Notes under the pieces: model-generated
What the model saw: only the letters and a program-made list of their open reading frames with translations
What the model was told of the DNA's origin: nothing
Databases searched by the model: none
NCBI RefSeq assembly: GCF_031987975.1
Contig: NZ_DALZYX010000008.1
Location: 186,001 to 250,000, forward strand
Direction: 5' to 3'
DNA length: 64,000 bases
From: Pseudescherichia sp031987975
GTDB taxonomy: Bacteria > Pseudomonadota > Gammaproteobacteria > Enterobacterales > Enterobacteriaceae
Part shown: positions 1 through 9,993 of the stretch, in pieces
How the letters are laid out: each line of letters starts with the position of its first letter
Position numbering within the stretch: position 1 is the first letter of the stretch
Position numbers and translations under genes: made by a program

Positions 1-505
1 GGCAATGGGTAGCGTCATGTTCACCTTCTGGCTACAAGCGGACGGCGCAGGCCGCCAGCGGATAGTGGCAATCGGCTTCATGATGCTGCTGACGGCGCTG
101 ATAGTAAACCAGCTGGCGCAGCATCTCTATCCAGTTAAACGCGCCAGCCCTACACTCTATTTCAGCGATATCTGGCGGGTAAGCGATTTACTGGATATAT
201 CCACCAAGGATGCGTCAAAGGATAGTTTCCCTGGCGATCACGGTATGATGCTGCTTATTTTTTCCACAATTATGTGGCGCTATTTCGGTGTTAAAACCTT
301 TTTAATTGCCCTGATTATTTTTGTGGTTTTCGCTTTTCCGCGGGTAATGATTGGCGCCCACTGGTTTAGCGATATCGCTGTCGGATCGCTCTCTGCGGTA
401 CTTATTGGCCTGCCGTGGGTCTTGCTTACGCCATTAAGCGATGGGGTAATTTCACTGTTTGATCGTTATCTCCCCAGCAAAAATAAACAATTTAATAACA
501 TTTAA
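1..505 (+). CDS. lpxT: Lipid A 1-diphosphate synthase LpxT, C-terminal part (cut by window edge)
   Basis: This is the C-terminal ~168 residues of LpxT (YeiU), an inner-membrane PAP2-family phosphotransferase that uses undecaprenyl pyrophosphate to add a second phosphate to the 1-position of lipid A on the periplasmic face. The reading frame is open to the first base of the window, so the true start lies upstream; the E. coli protein is about 237 residues. PAP2 signature blocks are visible: SFPGDHG, then PRVMIGAHWFSD with the catalytic His. Hydrophobic segments alternate with these motifs as expected for a multi-pass enzyme. A weak hairpin follows the stop. Confidence 0.93.
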   Translation, partial: AMGSVMFTFWLQADGAGRQRIVAIGFMMLLTALIVNQLAQHLYPVKRASPTLYFSDIWRVSDLLDISTKDASKDSFPGDHGMMLLIFSTIMWRYFGVKTFLIALIIFVVFAFPRVMIGAHWFSDIAVGSLSAVLIGLPWVLLTPLSDGVISLFDRYLPSKNKQFNNI

Positions 506-920
506 ACACGTGTAATTAACAACGTTAATCAGGGATTCTTTAGGATCCCTGACACAAATTTTTACCGATAGCCGCAAACTGTCATCGTTTTGTCATTTAA
601 ATTTCTTTACAAATTAGCGTGTTGAATGATTTTCGCGCCAGACAGGCCACTTTTCATACAAATCATTTTTTTCACTTTGTCTATCATAATTTCTTATAAA
701 AAATCGTATAAAACCACTCGCAATGGGGGAAACGATCGGGTAATCTCGATGACGTTTCGCCTCACAGAGATAAATATTCCCGCTGTGAATTAATTTGTGC
801 GTTTCACCACAGATTTGACCAAGAGGAATTGTCTCTCAGTGCGCAAGTAATTAGGCTCGTCACGTTTGGCATTTTTATAACGATATTTATCGTTAAGGAC
901 TTCAAGGGAAAATAAGCAAC
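506..920 (+). promoter_or_regulatory. 415-bp lpxT-mepS intergenic region / mepS leader
   Basis: No protein gene is supported here. The stretch is AT-rich compared with its flanks and must contain the mepS promoter. Near its 3' end a perfect 7-bp hairpin (TAACGAT, loop ATTT, ATCGTTA; 878-895) sits just before the ribosome-binding region, and an AAGGG motif precedes the mepS ATG by about a dozen bases. Several A/T-rich hexamers could be -10 elements (around 700-715), but none has a convincing partner. Confidence 0.5.
530..551 (+). terminator. Weak hairpin after lpxT
   Basis: A 7-bp inverted repeat (CAGGGAT / ATCCCTG, 8-nt loop) lies 25 bases after the lpxT stop and is followed by an A/T-rich stretch with five T. 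It could end lpxT transcription, but the T-run is not immediately adjacent, so this is tentative. Confidence 0.4.
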
Positions 921-1487
921 ATGGTCAAATCTCAACCGTTCCTGAGATATCTCTGGCGGGCTATCCCCGCGATCGCAGTAGCGGCACTGCTTTCAGCTTG
1001 TTCGACAAATACCGCAAAGAATATGCACCCTGAGACGCATGTTGTGGGCATGGAAGATGCCTCTTCACTGCAAGCCTCTCAGGATGAATTTGAAAATATG
1101 GTACGTAATCTCGACGTTAAGTCGCGACTCATGGACCAATACGCCAGCTGGAAAGGCGTGCGTTACCGTCTTGGCGGTGATACCAAGCGTGGCATCGACT
1201 GCTCCGCTTTTGTACAGCGCACCTTCCGTGAACAGTTTGGCCTTGAGCTGCCGCGTTCGACCTACGAACAGCAGGAGATGGGTAAATCGGTATCACGCAG
1301 CGGCCTGCGTACCGGTGACCTGGTTCTCTTCCGCGCCGGCTCTACCGGACGCCACGTTGGCATCTATATCGGTAATAACCAGTTTGTTCATGCTTCCACC
1401 AGTAGCGGTGTGATGATCTCCAATCTGGACGAGCCATACTGGAAAAAGCGCTACAATGAAGCGCGCCGCGTTTTAGTTCGCAGCTAA
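921..1487 (+). CDS. mepS: Murein DD-endopeptidase MepS (Spr), outer-membrane lipoprotein
   Basis: The 188-residue product is MepS, an NlpC/P60 cysteine peptidase that cuts D-Ala-mDAP crosslinks so that new murein can be inserted during growth. The N-terminus is a lipoprotein signal with lipobox LSAC (acylated Cys27). The catalytic triad is visible as Cys94 in GIDCSAF, His145 in GRHVGIYI and His157 in QFVHAS; these equal Cys68/His119/His131 of the mature enzyme. Length matches E. coli. It is transcribed alone, with a strong terminator after it. In E. coli the protein is degraded by the NlpI-Prc system; those genes are not in this window. Confidence 0.97.
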   Translation: MVKSQPFLRYLWRAIPAIAVAALLSACSTNTAKNMHPETHVVGMEDASSLQASQDEFENMVRNLDVKSRLMDQYASWKGVRYRLGGDTKRGIDCSAFVQRTFREQFGLELPRSTYEQQEMGKSVSRSGLRTGDLVLFRAGSTGRHVGIYIGNNQFVHASTSSGVMISNLDEPYWKKRYNEARRVLVRS

Positions 1488-1551
1488 TTAATACGCAGCT
1501 AGCTCCCCAGGACCGGTTTTCCCTTGGCCAGTACCGAGAGAGCATAAATGA

Positions 1552-1579
1552 AAGCGTTGCTTCGGCAGCGCTTTTTTTT
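1552..1579 (+). terminator. Rho-independent terminator after mepS
   Basis: An 8-bp stem (AGCGTTGC / GCAGCGCT, one G-T pair) closed by a TTCG tetraloop is followed by eight T. It lies about 65 bases after the mepS stop. Confidence 0.9.
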
Positions 1580-1695
1580 GCTCTTTTGCCAGGCCAATTC
1601 TACACAACGTAATAACACGCAAATGATATTCACAATATCCGCAAGGTCACTTATCATTCATTGACTCATAGCGCCCGGTAAAAGGACACTGCCTG

Positions 1696-3504
1696 ATGAC
1701 GTTTGCGCGCCTCTCTGCTCTGCTGCTTGCCCTGCTCTGCTTAACCTGCCAGGCGCAGACCATTAAAGAGAACTATGCTTTTGCCGTCATTGGCGAACCG
1801 AAATACGCCATCAACTTTACCCACTTTGACTACGTTGATCCTGCGGCGCCCAAAGGCGGCAACGTCACGCTGTCGGTTATCGGTACCTTTGATAACTTCA
1901 ACCGCTTTGCCCTGCGTGGTAATGCCGGGGTGCGCACGGAGTCGCTCTATGACTCGCTCTTCACGACGTCCGACGACGAGCCGGGCAGCTACTATCCGCT
2001 GATTGCCGAAGTGGCGCGCTATGCCGATGACTATTCGTGGATGGAGATCTCCCTCAACCCACGCGCCACCTTTCACGACGGTTCACCGATTACCGCCCGC
2101 GACGTCGCTTTTACCTTCCATAAATTTATGACCGAAGGGGTGCCACAGTTTCGCCTGATCTACAAGGGCACCACGATGGAGGCCATTGCGCCGCTCACGG
2201 TGCGCATCCAGCTTGCGAAGCCGGGCAAAGAGGATATGCTCAGCCTGCTTACCCTGCCGGTGATGCCAGAGAAGTTCTGGAAAGATCACAAGCTCAGCGA
2301 TCCTCTCGCCACGCCGCCGCTGGGCAGCGGGCCGTACCGCATCAGCAAATGGCGAATGGGGCAATATATTATCTACAGCCGGGTGAAGGATTACTGGGGA
2401 GCCAATCTGCCGGTTAACCGTGGGCGATGGAATTTCGATACGATCCGCTACGACTACTATCTTGACGATAACGTGGCCTTTGAAGCCTTTAAGGCCGGTG
2501 CGTTCGACATGCGTACCGAGGGCGATGCCAAAAACTGGGCCACGCGCTACAGCGGAAAAAATTTCAGCAATCACCAAATCGTTAAACAGGAGCTGAAAAA
2601 TGAATCGGCTCAGGATACGCGCTGGCTGGCGTTTAATAATCAACGTCCCCTGTTTAGTGACCGTCGCGTGCGCGAGGCGCTGACCCTCGCCTTTGATTTT
2701 GAGTGGATGAACAAGGCGCTGTTCTATAAAGCCTACAGCCGCACCAACAGCTATTTCCAGAATACCGAGTACGCCGCGCGCGGCTATCCGGATGCGGCGG
2801 AACTGACCCTGCTTGCGCCGATGAAGGCCGACCTGCCGCCGGAGGTGTTTAACACTATCTACCAGCCGCCGGTGTCAAAAGGCGACGGCTTCGATCGCCC
2901 TAACCTGCTGAAGGCCAACAAGCTGCTGGACGATGCCGGATGGGTGTTGAAAAACAAGCGGCGCGTAAACGCTAAAACCGGTAAGCCCTTCAGCTTTGAG
3001 CTGCTGCTGCCTGCCGGAGCCAATAATCTGTGGGTAATGCCTTTCCAGCATAATCTGGAGCGACTGGGGATCACGATGAACGTCCGTCAGGTGGATAACT
3101 CCCAGCTCACCAACCGCCTGCGCAGCCGCGACTTTGATATGATGCCGCGCACCGTGCGCGCCACGCCGTGGCCCGGTACCGATCTGCAGATCTCCTGGGG
3201 GTCGCAATACCTTGATTCCACCTATAATACGCCAGGCGTTAGCAGCCCGGTGATTGATACCCTGCTGGCGCAGATCGTTGCCAACCAGGGGAATAAAGAG
3301 AAGCTTGTTCCGTTAGGGCGCGCGCTGGATCGCGTTCTGACCTGGAATTACTACATGCTGCCGATGTGGTATATGGCCGCCGATCGTCTTGCGTACTGGG
3401 ACAAGTTCTCTATGCCTGAGGTGCGACCGATCTACTCCCTCGGGTTTGATACCTGGTGGTATGACGTCAATAAAGCGGCGAAACTGCCTGCCGACAGGCG
3501 CTAA
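1696..3504 (+). CDS. yejA: YejA, periplasmic peptide-binding protein of the YejABEF ABC importer
   Basis: This 602-residue family 5 extracellular solute-binding protein is the ligand receptor of the Yej importer, which takes up oligopeptides and is the entry route for microcin C in E. coli. A cleavable signal peptide is clear (hydrophobic core LLLALLCL, cleavage near CQAQ). SBP_bac_5 features follow, including the block around FHDGSPITARDVAFTF. The ATG is preceded by AAAGGA at 11-base spacing. yejB follows after 15 bases, so yejABEF looks like one operon. Confidence 0.96.
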   Translation: MTFARLSALLLALLCLTCQAQTIKENYAFAVIGEPKYAINFTHFDYVDPAAPKGGNVTLSVIGTFDNFNRFALRGNAGVRTESLYDSLFTTSDDEPGSYYPLIAEVARYADDYSWMEISLNPRATFHDGSPITARDVAFTFHKFMTEGVPQFRLIYKGTTMEAIAPLTVRIQLAKPGKEDMLSLLTLPVMPEKFWKDHKLSDPLATPPLGSGPYRISKWRMGQYIIYSRVKDYWGANLPVNRGRWNFDTIRYDYYLDDNVAFEAFKAGAFDMRTEGDAKNWATRYSGKNFSNHQIVKQELKNESAQDTRWLAFNNQRPLFSDRRVREALTLAFDFEWMNKALFYKAYSRTNSYFQNTEYAARGYPDAAELTLLAPMKADLPPEVFNTIYQPPVSKGDGFDRPNLLKANKLLDDAGWVLKNKRRVNAKTGKPFSFELLLPAGANNLWVMPFQHNLERLGITMNVRQVDNSQLTNRLRSRDFDMMPRTVRATPWPGTDLQISWGSQYLDSTYNTPGVSSPVIDTLLAQIVANQGNKEKLVPLGRALDRVLTWNYYMLPMWYMAADRLAYWDKFSMPEVRPIYSLGFDTWWYDVNKAAKLPADRR

Positions 3505-3519
3505 GGAGCATACGAGACG

Positions 3520-4614
3520 ATGGGTGCTTATCTGATCCGCCGCCTGCTGCTGGTGATCCCTACGCTGTGGGCGATCATCACCATTAACTTTTTTATCGTC
3601 CAGATTGCCCCCGGCGGGCCGGTGGACCAGGCGATTGCCGCCATCGAGTTTGGCAGTCAGGGCGGCGTGCCGGGCAGCGGCGGCGAAGGCATGGGCGCTA
3701 CCCACGCCCGCACCGGCGTCGGCAACGTTGGCGAGGGCCAGTATCGCGGCGCGCGCGGGCTGGATCCGGAGGTGATCGCCGAGATCACCAAACGCTACGG
3801 CTTCGATAAGCCGCTGTACGAGCGCTACTTCTCTATGCTGTGGAACTACATCCGCTTTGACTTTGGCGACAGCCTGTTCCGCAGCGCCTCGGTATTACAG
3901 CTAATCAAAGACAGCATGCCGGTTTCCATAACCCTTGGGCTATGGGGAACCCTGATTATCTATCTGGTGTCGATCCCGCTGGGGATCCGCAAGGCAGTTT
4001 ACAACGGCAGCCGCTTCGATATCTGGAGCAGCGCGTTTATTATTATCGGCTACGCTATTCCCGCTTTTCTGTTCGCTATTCTATTGATCGTCCTGTTTGC
4101 GGGCGGTAGCTACTACGATCTCTTCCCGCTGCGCGGGCTGGTGTCAGCTAACTTTGATACCCTGCCCTGGTATCAAAAAATTACCGACTACCTGTGGCAT
4201 ATCACCCTGCCGGTGCTGGCGACGGTCATCGGTGGCTTTGCGGCGCTGACCATGCTGACCAAAAATTCGTTTCTCGATGAGATCCGCAAGCAGTATGTGG
4301 TGACCGCCCGGGCGAAAGGGGTGAGCGAGCGGGGCATCCTGCATAAACACGTTTTCCGTAACGCCATGCTGCTGGTAATCGCTGGCTTCCCGGCCACCTT
4401 TATCAGCATGTTCTTTACCGGCTCGCTGCTGATCGAGGTGATGTTCTCTCTCAACGGCCTCGGCCTGCTGGGCTATGAGGCGACCGTGTCCCGGGACTAT
4501 CCGGTGATGTTTGGTACGCTCTATATTTTCACGCTGATTGGCCTGCTGCTAAATATCCTGAGCGATATCAGCTATACGCTGGTCGATCCGCGTATCGATT
4601 TCGAGGGTCGCTGA
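3520..4614 (+). CDS. yejB: YejB, inner-membrane permease of the Yej peptide importer
   Basis: A 364-residue DppB-type permease, the same length as in E. coli. It has an N-terminal membrane segment, then a Gly-rich periplasmic loop (about residues 45-80) typical of YejB, then the binding-protein-dependent transport domain with the cytoplasmic EAA-like loop (RAKGVSERGILHKHVFRNA) that contacts the ATPase. It pairs with YejE to form the channel. A GGAG ribosome-binding site precedes the ATG, and the stop codon overlaps the yejE start (TGATG), indicating translational coupling. Confidence 0.96.
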   Translation: MGAYLIRRLLLVIPTLWAIITINFFIVQIAPGGPVDQAIAAIEFGSQGGVPGSGGEGMGATHARTGVGNVGEGQYRGARGLDPEVIAEITKRYGFDKPLYERYFSMLWNYIRFDFGDSLFRSASVLQLIKDSMPVSITLGLWGTLIIYLVSIPLGIRKAVYNGSRFDIWSSAFIIIGYAIPAFLFAILLIVLFAGGSYYDLFPLRGLVSANFDTLPWYQKITDYLWHITLPVLATVIGGFAALTMLTKNSFLDEIRKQYVVTARAKGVSERGILHKHVFRNAMLLVIAGFPATFISMFFTGSLLIEVMFSLNGLGLLGYEATVSRDYPVMFGTLYIFTLIGLLLNILSDISYTLVDPRIDFEGR

Positions 4615-5639
4615 TGCGTCGATTAAGCCACGTCAACCAGGCCCGCTGGGCGCGCTTTCGCCATAACCGCCGCGGCTACTGGTCGCTGTGGATCTTCGCG
4701 GTGATTTTTCTTCTGAGCCTCGCCTCAGAGCTGATCGCCAACGATAAGCCGCTGCTGGTGCACTACCACGATCGCTGGTACGTGCCGGTGCTAAAGGATT
4801 ACAGCGAGACAGAGTTCGGCGGCGCATTTGCCACCCCAGCGGATTACCAGGATCCGTGGCTGCAAAGGCAGCTCGCCGCCCACGGCTGGGCGCTGTTTGC
4901 CCCGGTGCGCTTTGGTGCCACCAGCATTAATTTCGCCACTGATACCCCCTTTCCTTCTCCCCCCTCGGCGCAGAACTGGTTTGGAACCGATGCCAACGGC
5001 AGCGACGTGCTGGCGCGTATCCTTTACGGCACGCGCATCTCGGTGCTGTTTGGTCTGATGCTGACTCTCTGCTCCAGCGTAATTGGCGTGCTGGCGGGTG
5101 CATTACAGGGATACTACGGCGGCAGGATCGATCTCTGGGGCCAGCGCTTTATTGAAGTCTGGTCAGGCATGCCGACCCTGTTTTTGATCATTCTGCTCTC
5201 CAGCGTGATCCAGCCCAACTTCTGGTGGCTGCTGGCGATCACGGTGATCTTCGGCTGGATGAGCCTGGTGGGCGTGGTGCGGGCGGAGTTTCTGCGCACC
5301 CGCAACTTCGACTATATCCGTGCAGCGCAGGCGCTGGGGGTGGGCGATCGCGACATCATCCTTCGCCATATGCTGCCAAATGCGATGGTCGCCACCCTCA
5401 CTTTCCTGCCCTTTATTCTCTGCGGCTCCATCACTACCCTGACCTCCCTCGACTTTCTCGGCTTTGGTCTGCCGCTGGGTTCACCCTCGCTGGGGGAGCT
5501 GCTGTTACAGGGTAAAAACAATTTGCAGGCACCGTGGCTAGGCATTGCAGCCTTCCTCTCGGTGGCGGTGCTGCTCTCGCTGCTGATCTTTATTGGCGAA
5601 GCCGTGCGTGATGCGTTCGATCCCAACAAGGCGCTCTGA
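4614..5639 (+). CDS. yejE: YejE, second inner-membrane permease of the Yej importer
   Basis: A 341-residue DppC-type permease with one N-terminal membrane helix, a long periplasmic insertion (about residues 45-125) and a C-terminal transport domain. The ATPase-contact loop is visible (RAAQALGVGDRDIILRHMLP). Length equals the E. coli protein. The start overlaps the yejB stop and the stop lies one base before the yejF ATG. Confidence 0.96.
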   Translation: MRRLSHVNQARWARFRHNRRGYWSLWIFAVIFLLSLASELIANDKPLLVHYHDRWYVPVLKDYSETEFGGAFATPADYQDPWLQRQLAAHGWALFAPVRFGATSINFATDTPFPSPPSAQNWFGTDANGSDVLARILYGTRISVLFGLMLTLCSSVIGVLAGALQGYYGGRIDLWGQRFIEVWSGMPTLFLIILLSSVIQPNFWWLLAITVIFGWMSLVGVVRAEFLRTRNFDYIRAAQALGVGDRDIILRHMLPNAMVATLTFLPFILCGSITTLTSLDFLGFGLPLGSPSLGELLLQGKNNLQAPWLGIAAFLSVAVLLSLLIFIGEAVRDAFDPNKAL

Positions 5640-5640
5640 T

Positions 5641-7227
<1,587 letters not shown>

Positions 7228-7251
7228 CGTGTTCTTAACAGGCGTGATGTC

Positions 7252-7596
7252 TTAAAAAGGATTATTGCTGGCAAACGGCTCGGCAATGGCCACACCGAAA
7301 TTTTTCAGCCGACAGGTAGCAGCAAATTCATCCTGGCGATTAACGAACAGGCACGGCTCGCCTTCGCACTCCAGGACGGAGCAATCAACTTCGATATCGC
7401 TCAGCGCCTGGCTCAGCTTGTGCATCACCGGCCAGGCCATATCGCCGTCCGGACTCAGCAGCTTTAACGCCACCAGGCAGTTATCACCACTCTGGCCGTT
7501 CGATGGGATCGGTTCGACTTGCGAGCCAGCAGCACCTGCCAGCCAGCGGTAACTTTGGGGTAACCGATGCACAATAGAGAGATTTAAGCTATTCAT
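7252..7596 (-). CDS. yejG: YejG family protein, function unknown
   Basis: A 114-residue conserved enterobacterial protein matching E. coli YejG in length and sequence (for example LSIVHRLPQSYRW and LECEGEPCLFVNRQDEF). No signal peptide or membrane segment is seen, so it is probably cytoplasmic. The start MNSLNLS was chosen because it gives the family length; an in-frame ATG 33 bases further upstream gives an unconserved extension. Loss of yejG has been linked to aminoglycoside sensitivity in E. coli, but its biochemical role is not established. It is convergent with yejF. Confidence 0.93.
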   Translation of the reverse strand: MNSLNLSIVHRLPQSYRWLAGAAGSQVEPIPSNGQSGDNCLVALKLLSPDGDMAWPVMHKLSQALSDIEVDCSVLECEGEPCLFVNRQDEFAATCRLKNFGVAIAEPFASNNPF

Positions 7597-7926
7597 GTTC
7601 TTCCCCGAAGCAATCACTTCACAATTCATTTACATCTATATTAACACATCATTGACATTTCAGCCTGCCACGATGTAGTAACCGCTTACATCCTTGAATT
7701 TACAAGGTTAGCAGCCTCATTATTAGGGTGGGAGGATGATCTCCCGCCTCACCTTTTGGGGGTATATGTACCCGTTTCTGCGATCTAACTCAACCTTTTT
7801 AACTACAATAGTGTGACATTTACACAAATGGATTTTACATAAAAGAAACAAATGATAGCAATCTAACAATAGATTGGAATGATATGTGTCAAAGAAGGGG
7901 GCAGTTTTGCCCCCTGAAGGCGTACG
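7597..7926. other. 330-bp intergenic region between bcr and yejG
   Basis: No coding sequence is supported. The region should hold the yejG promoter and the end of the rsuA-bcr transcript. It contains a short palindrome (GGGTATATGTACCC, about 7758-7771) and the bcr hairpin at its left end; the rest is A/T-rich without a recognised element. Confidence 0.5.
7896..7915 (-). terminator. Probable terminator after bcr
   Basis: An 8-bp perfect stem (AGGGGGCA / TGCCCCCT, loop of 4) lies just beyond the bcr stop. Read on the minus strand it is followed by TCTTT, a modest T-tract. Confidence 0.6.
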
Positions 7927-9117
7927 CTAGCCGCGTTTAGGCCGGCTGGCGTAGAGATAGAAGAGAATCGAGCTGGTTGCGCAGAAGGCAATAGACCAGA
8001 TCATCGGCCAGGCGCTGTTAAAGGTGGCCAAAGAGAGCAGCGCGCCTACGATGGCACCGATACCAAAGCGGAACGTCCCCGCCAGCGAGGAGGCCGTTCC
8101 CGCCATATGGGGAAACTCATCCAGGATGACCGCCATGGCATTCGAGGCCACCAGCGAAACGCAGCCAACAAAGGCGGCCACGCCCACAACCAGCGCCCAG
8201 AAACCGACATCGAACGCGGCACTTAGCACCATCCATAGCGCCATCACGAACTGGATCCACAGCCCGGTGCGGAACATCCTCAGCGCCCCTACCCGCCGCA
8301 CAAATCGGCCATTGATGATGGTCATCATAAACAGGAAGACGATGTTTAGCGCGAAGTAGTAGCCAAAGTTCTGCGGCAGGACGTGGTTAAGCTCAATATA
8401 GACAAAGGGTCCGGCGCTCAGGAACGAGAACATACCTGCAAAGCTGAAACCGCTTGCAAGCATATAGCTCAACACCCGCTTGTGACGAAACAGCGTAGCG
8501 AAGTTACCGAGGGTGGTACGAATGTGAAACGGCTGACGTCGCTCAACCGGCAGCGTCTCGCTAATAAAGAAAAAGATCATTAGCGAGGCCAACAGCGCCG
8601 CGATGGCCAGGATCCAGAAAATGGCATGCCAGCTTAGCCAGACCAGCACCGCACCGCCAATCATCGGGGCCAGCAGCGGCGCAACGGTGGTCACCAGCAT
8701 GACAAACGACATCATCCGCGAGAACTCCTCTTTCGGATAGATATCGCGCATCAGGGCGTTGATCACCACGCTCGCAGCTGCAGCCGCCAGGCCGTGGAAA
8801 AAACGCAGGGTGATAAGCTGATCGATACTCTGCGCCAGCGCGCAGGCCCCTGCCGCCGCCGCGAAGATCAGCGTGCCGCCGAGGATCACCGGCTTACGCC
8901 CGATGCTGTCCGCCATTGGACCATAGAGCAGCTGCCCCAGCGCAAAGCCAAGAATATAGGTGCTCAGGGTCATCTGGGCACTGCCGGCAGGAACGCCGAA
9001 CTGCTGGGCAATCACCGGCAGCGCGGGCAGGTACATATCGATCGAGAGCGGCATCAGCATGGCCAGCAGGCCAAGAATAAAGACAATGCGCAGGGAAGAG
9101 TGCTTCCTGGTGGTCAC
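7927..9117 (-). CDS. bcr: Bcr, MFS multidrug (bicyclomycin/sulfonamide) efflux transporter
   Basis: A 396-residue major facilitator of the DHA1 family, the same length as E. coli Bcr, which exports bicyclomycin, sulfathiazole and L-cysteine by proton antiport. Twelve hydrophobic segments are apparent. The family motif after TM2 is visible (GPMADSIGRKPV), as is the TM1 block PLSIDMYLPALP. It lies 15 bases downstream of rsuA on the same strand, so the two are probably co-transcribed. Confidence 0.96.
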   Translation of the reverse strand: MTTRKHSSLRIVFILGLLAMLMPLSIDMYLPALPVIAQQFGVPAGSAQMTLSTYILGFALGQLLYGPMADSIGRKPVILGGTLIFAAAAGACALAQSIDQLITLRFFHGLAAAAASVVINALMRDIYPKEEFSRMMSFVMLVTTVAPLLAPMIGGAVLVWLSWHAIFWILAIAALLASLMIFFFISETLPVERRQPFHIRTTLGNFATLFRHKRVLSYMLASGFSFAGMFSFLSAGPFVYIELNHVLPQNFGYYFALNIVFLFMMTIINGRFVRRVGALRMFRTGLWIQFVMALWMVLSAAFDVGFWALVVGVAAFVGCVSLVASNAMAVILDEFPHMAGTASSLAGTFRFGIGAIVGALLSLATFNSAWPMIWSIAFCATSSILFYLYASRPKRG

Positions 9118-9132
9118 TACGGGCTCCTGAAG

Positions 9133-9840
9133 TTAGCTGGAAGTGAGGCCTACGCTGGCAATCTCTTCTTCGGTCAACGGACGATACTCGCCCGGGGCCA
9201 GGTCAGCGTCGAGTACAATCGCCCCGATGCGCTCGCGGTGCAGCCCAACAACGTGGTTACCCACGGCGGCAAACATACGTTTAACCTGGTGATAGCGTCC
9301 CTCGCTGATGGTCAGACGCACCTCGGTGGGGGTAATCACCTCCAGCACGGCGGGCCTGGTCAATTCGGGTTCGTTATGCAGCTGTACGCCTTTAGCAAAC
9401 TGCGCCGCGGTGTCGTCGCTAACCGGGGATTCCAGCGTCACCAGGTAGGTCTTCTCGCAGTGATGGCGCGGAGAGGTAATGCGATGCGACCACTGGCCGT
9501 CGTCAGTCATCAGCACTAGCCCGGTGGTGTCGATATCCAGCCGTCCGGCGGCATGCAGCTTATGGGCCACCGGCTCGTCAAGGAAGTAAAGCACCGTCGG
9601 GTGATCGGGATCGTCGGTAGAGCAGACGTAGCCCTGCGGCTTATGCAGCATAAAGTAGCGCGGGCCGGTCTGCTGCACCAGCGTATTGCCGTCATACTCT
9701 ACCTCGTGTTCGGGCAGGAGTTTGAACGCGGCGTTTTTAACGATATCGCCATCTACGGTAACGCGGCTGCCGCGGATTTCACGCCCGGCAATAGCCCGGC
9801 TGACGCCGAGTTGCTGAGCGATAAACTTATCAAGTCGCAT
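9133..9840 (-). CDS. rsuA: RsuA, 16S rRNA pseudouridine-516 synthase
   Basis: A 235-residue protein (231 in E. coli) that converts U516 of 16S rRNA to pseudouridine. It starts with an S4-like RNA-binding domain (MRLDKFIAQQLGVSRA) followed by the RsuA/RluB family catalytic domain. The catalytic Asp lies in the block GRLDIDTTGLVLMTDDG. It is the first gene of an rsuA-bcr unit, divergent from radD. Confidence 0.96.
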   Translation of the reverse strand: MRLDKFIAQQLGVSRAIAGREIRGSRVTVDGDIVKNAAFKLLPEHEVEYDGNTLVQQTGPRYFMLHKPQGYVCSTDDPDHPTVLYFLDEPVAHKLHAAGRLDIDTTGLVLMTDDGQWSHRITSPRHHCEKTYLVTLESPVSDDTAAQFAKGVQLHNEPELTRPAVLEVITPTEVRLTISEGRYHQVKRMFAAVGNHVVGLHRERIGAIVLDADLAPGEYRPLTEEEIASVGLTSS

Positions 9841-9993
9841 GAAGTCTTATTAGCCTGTAAAGAGTGCTGGAGTCGGACAGAAGTCCGAAAAAAATGAAGC
9901 AATTGAGAATCTCTCAGTATAACGGTGTCTCAGCAGCGCTCAAGCGAAAATATCGTGGCATAATATGAGCAGACTAATGAACGCCGAGAGACA

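Noticed and set aside
7800..7830. CRP site upstream of yejG (TGTGACATTTACACA)
   Set aside because: The half sites are one base too close for the TGTGA-N6-TCACA arrangement, so it is not a credible CRP site.
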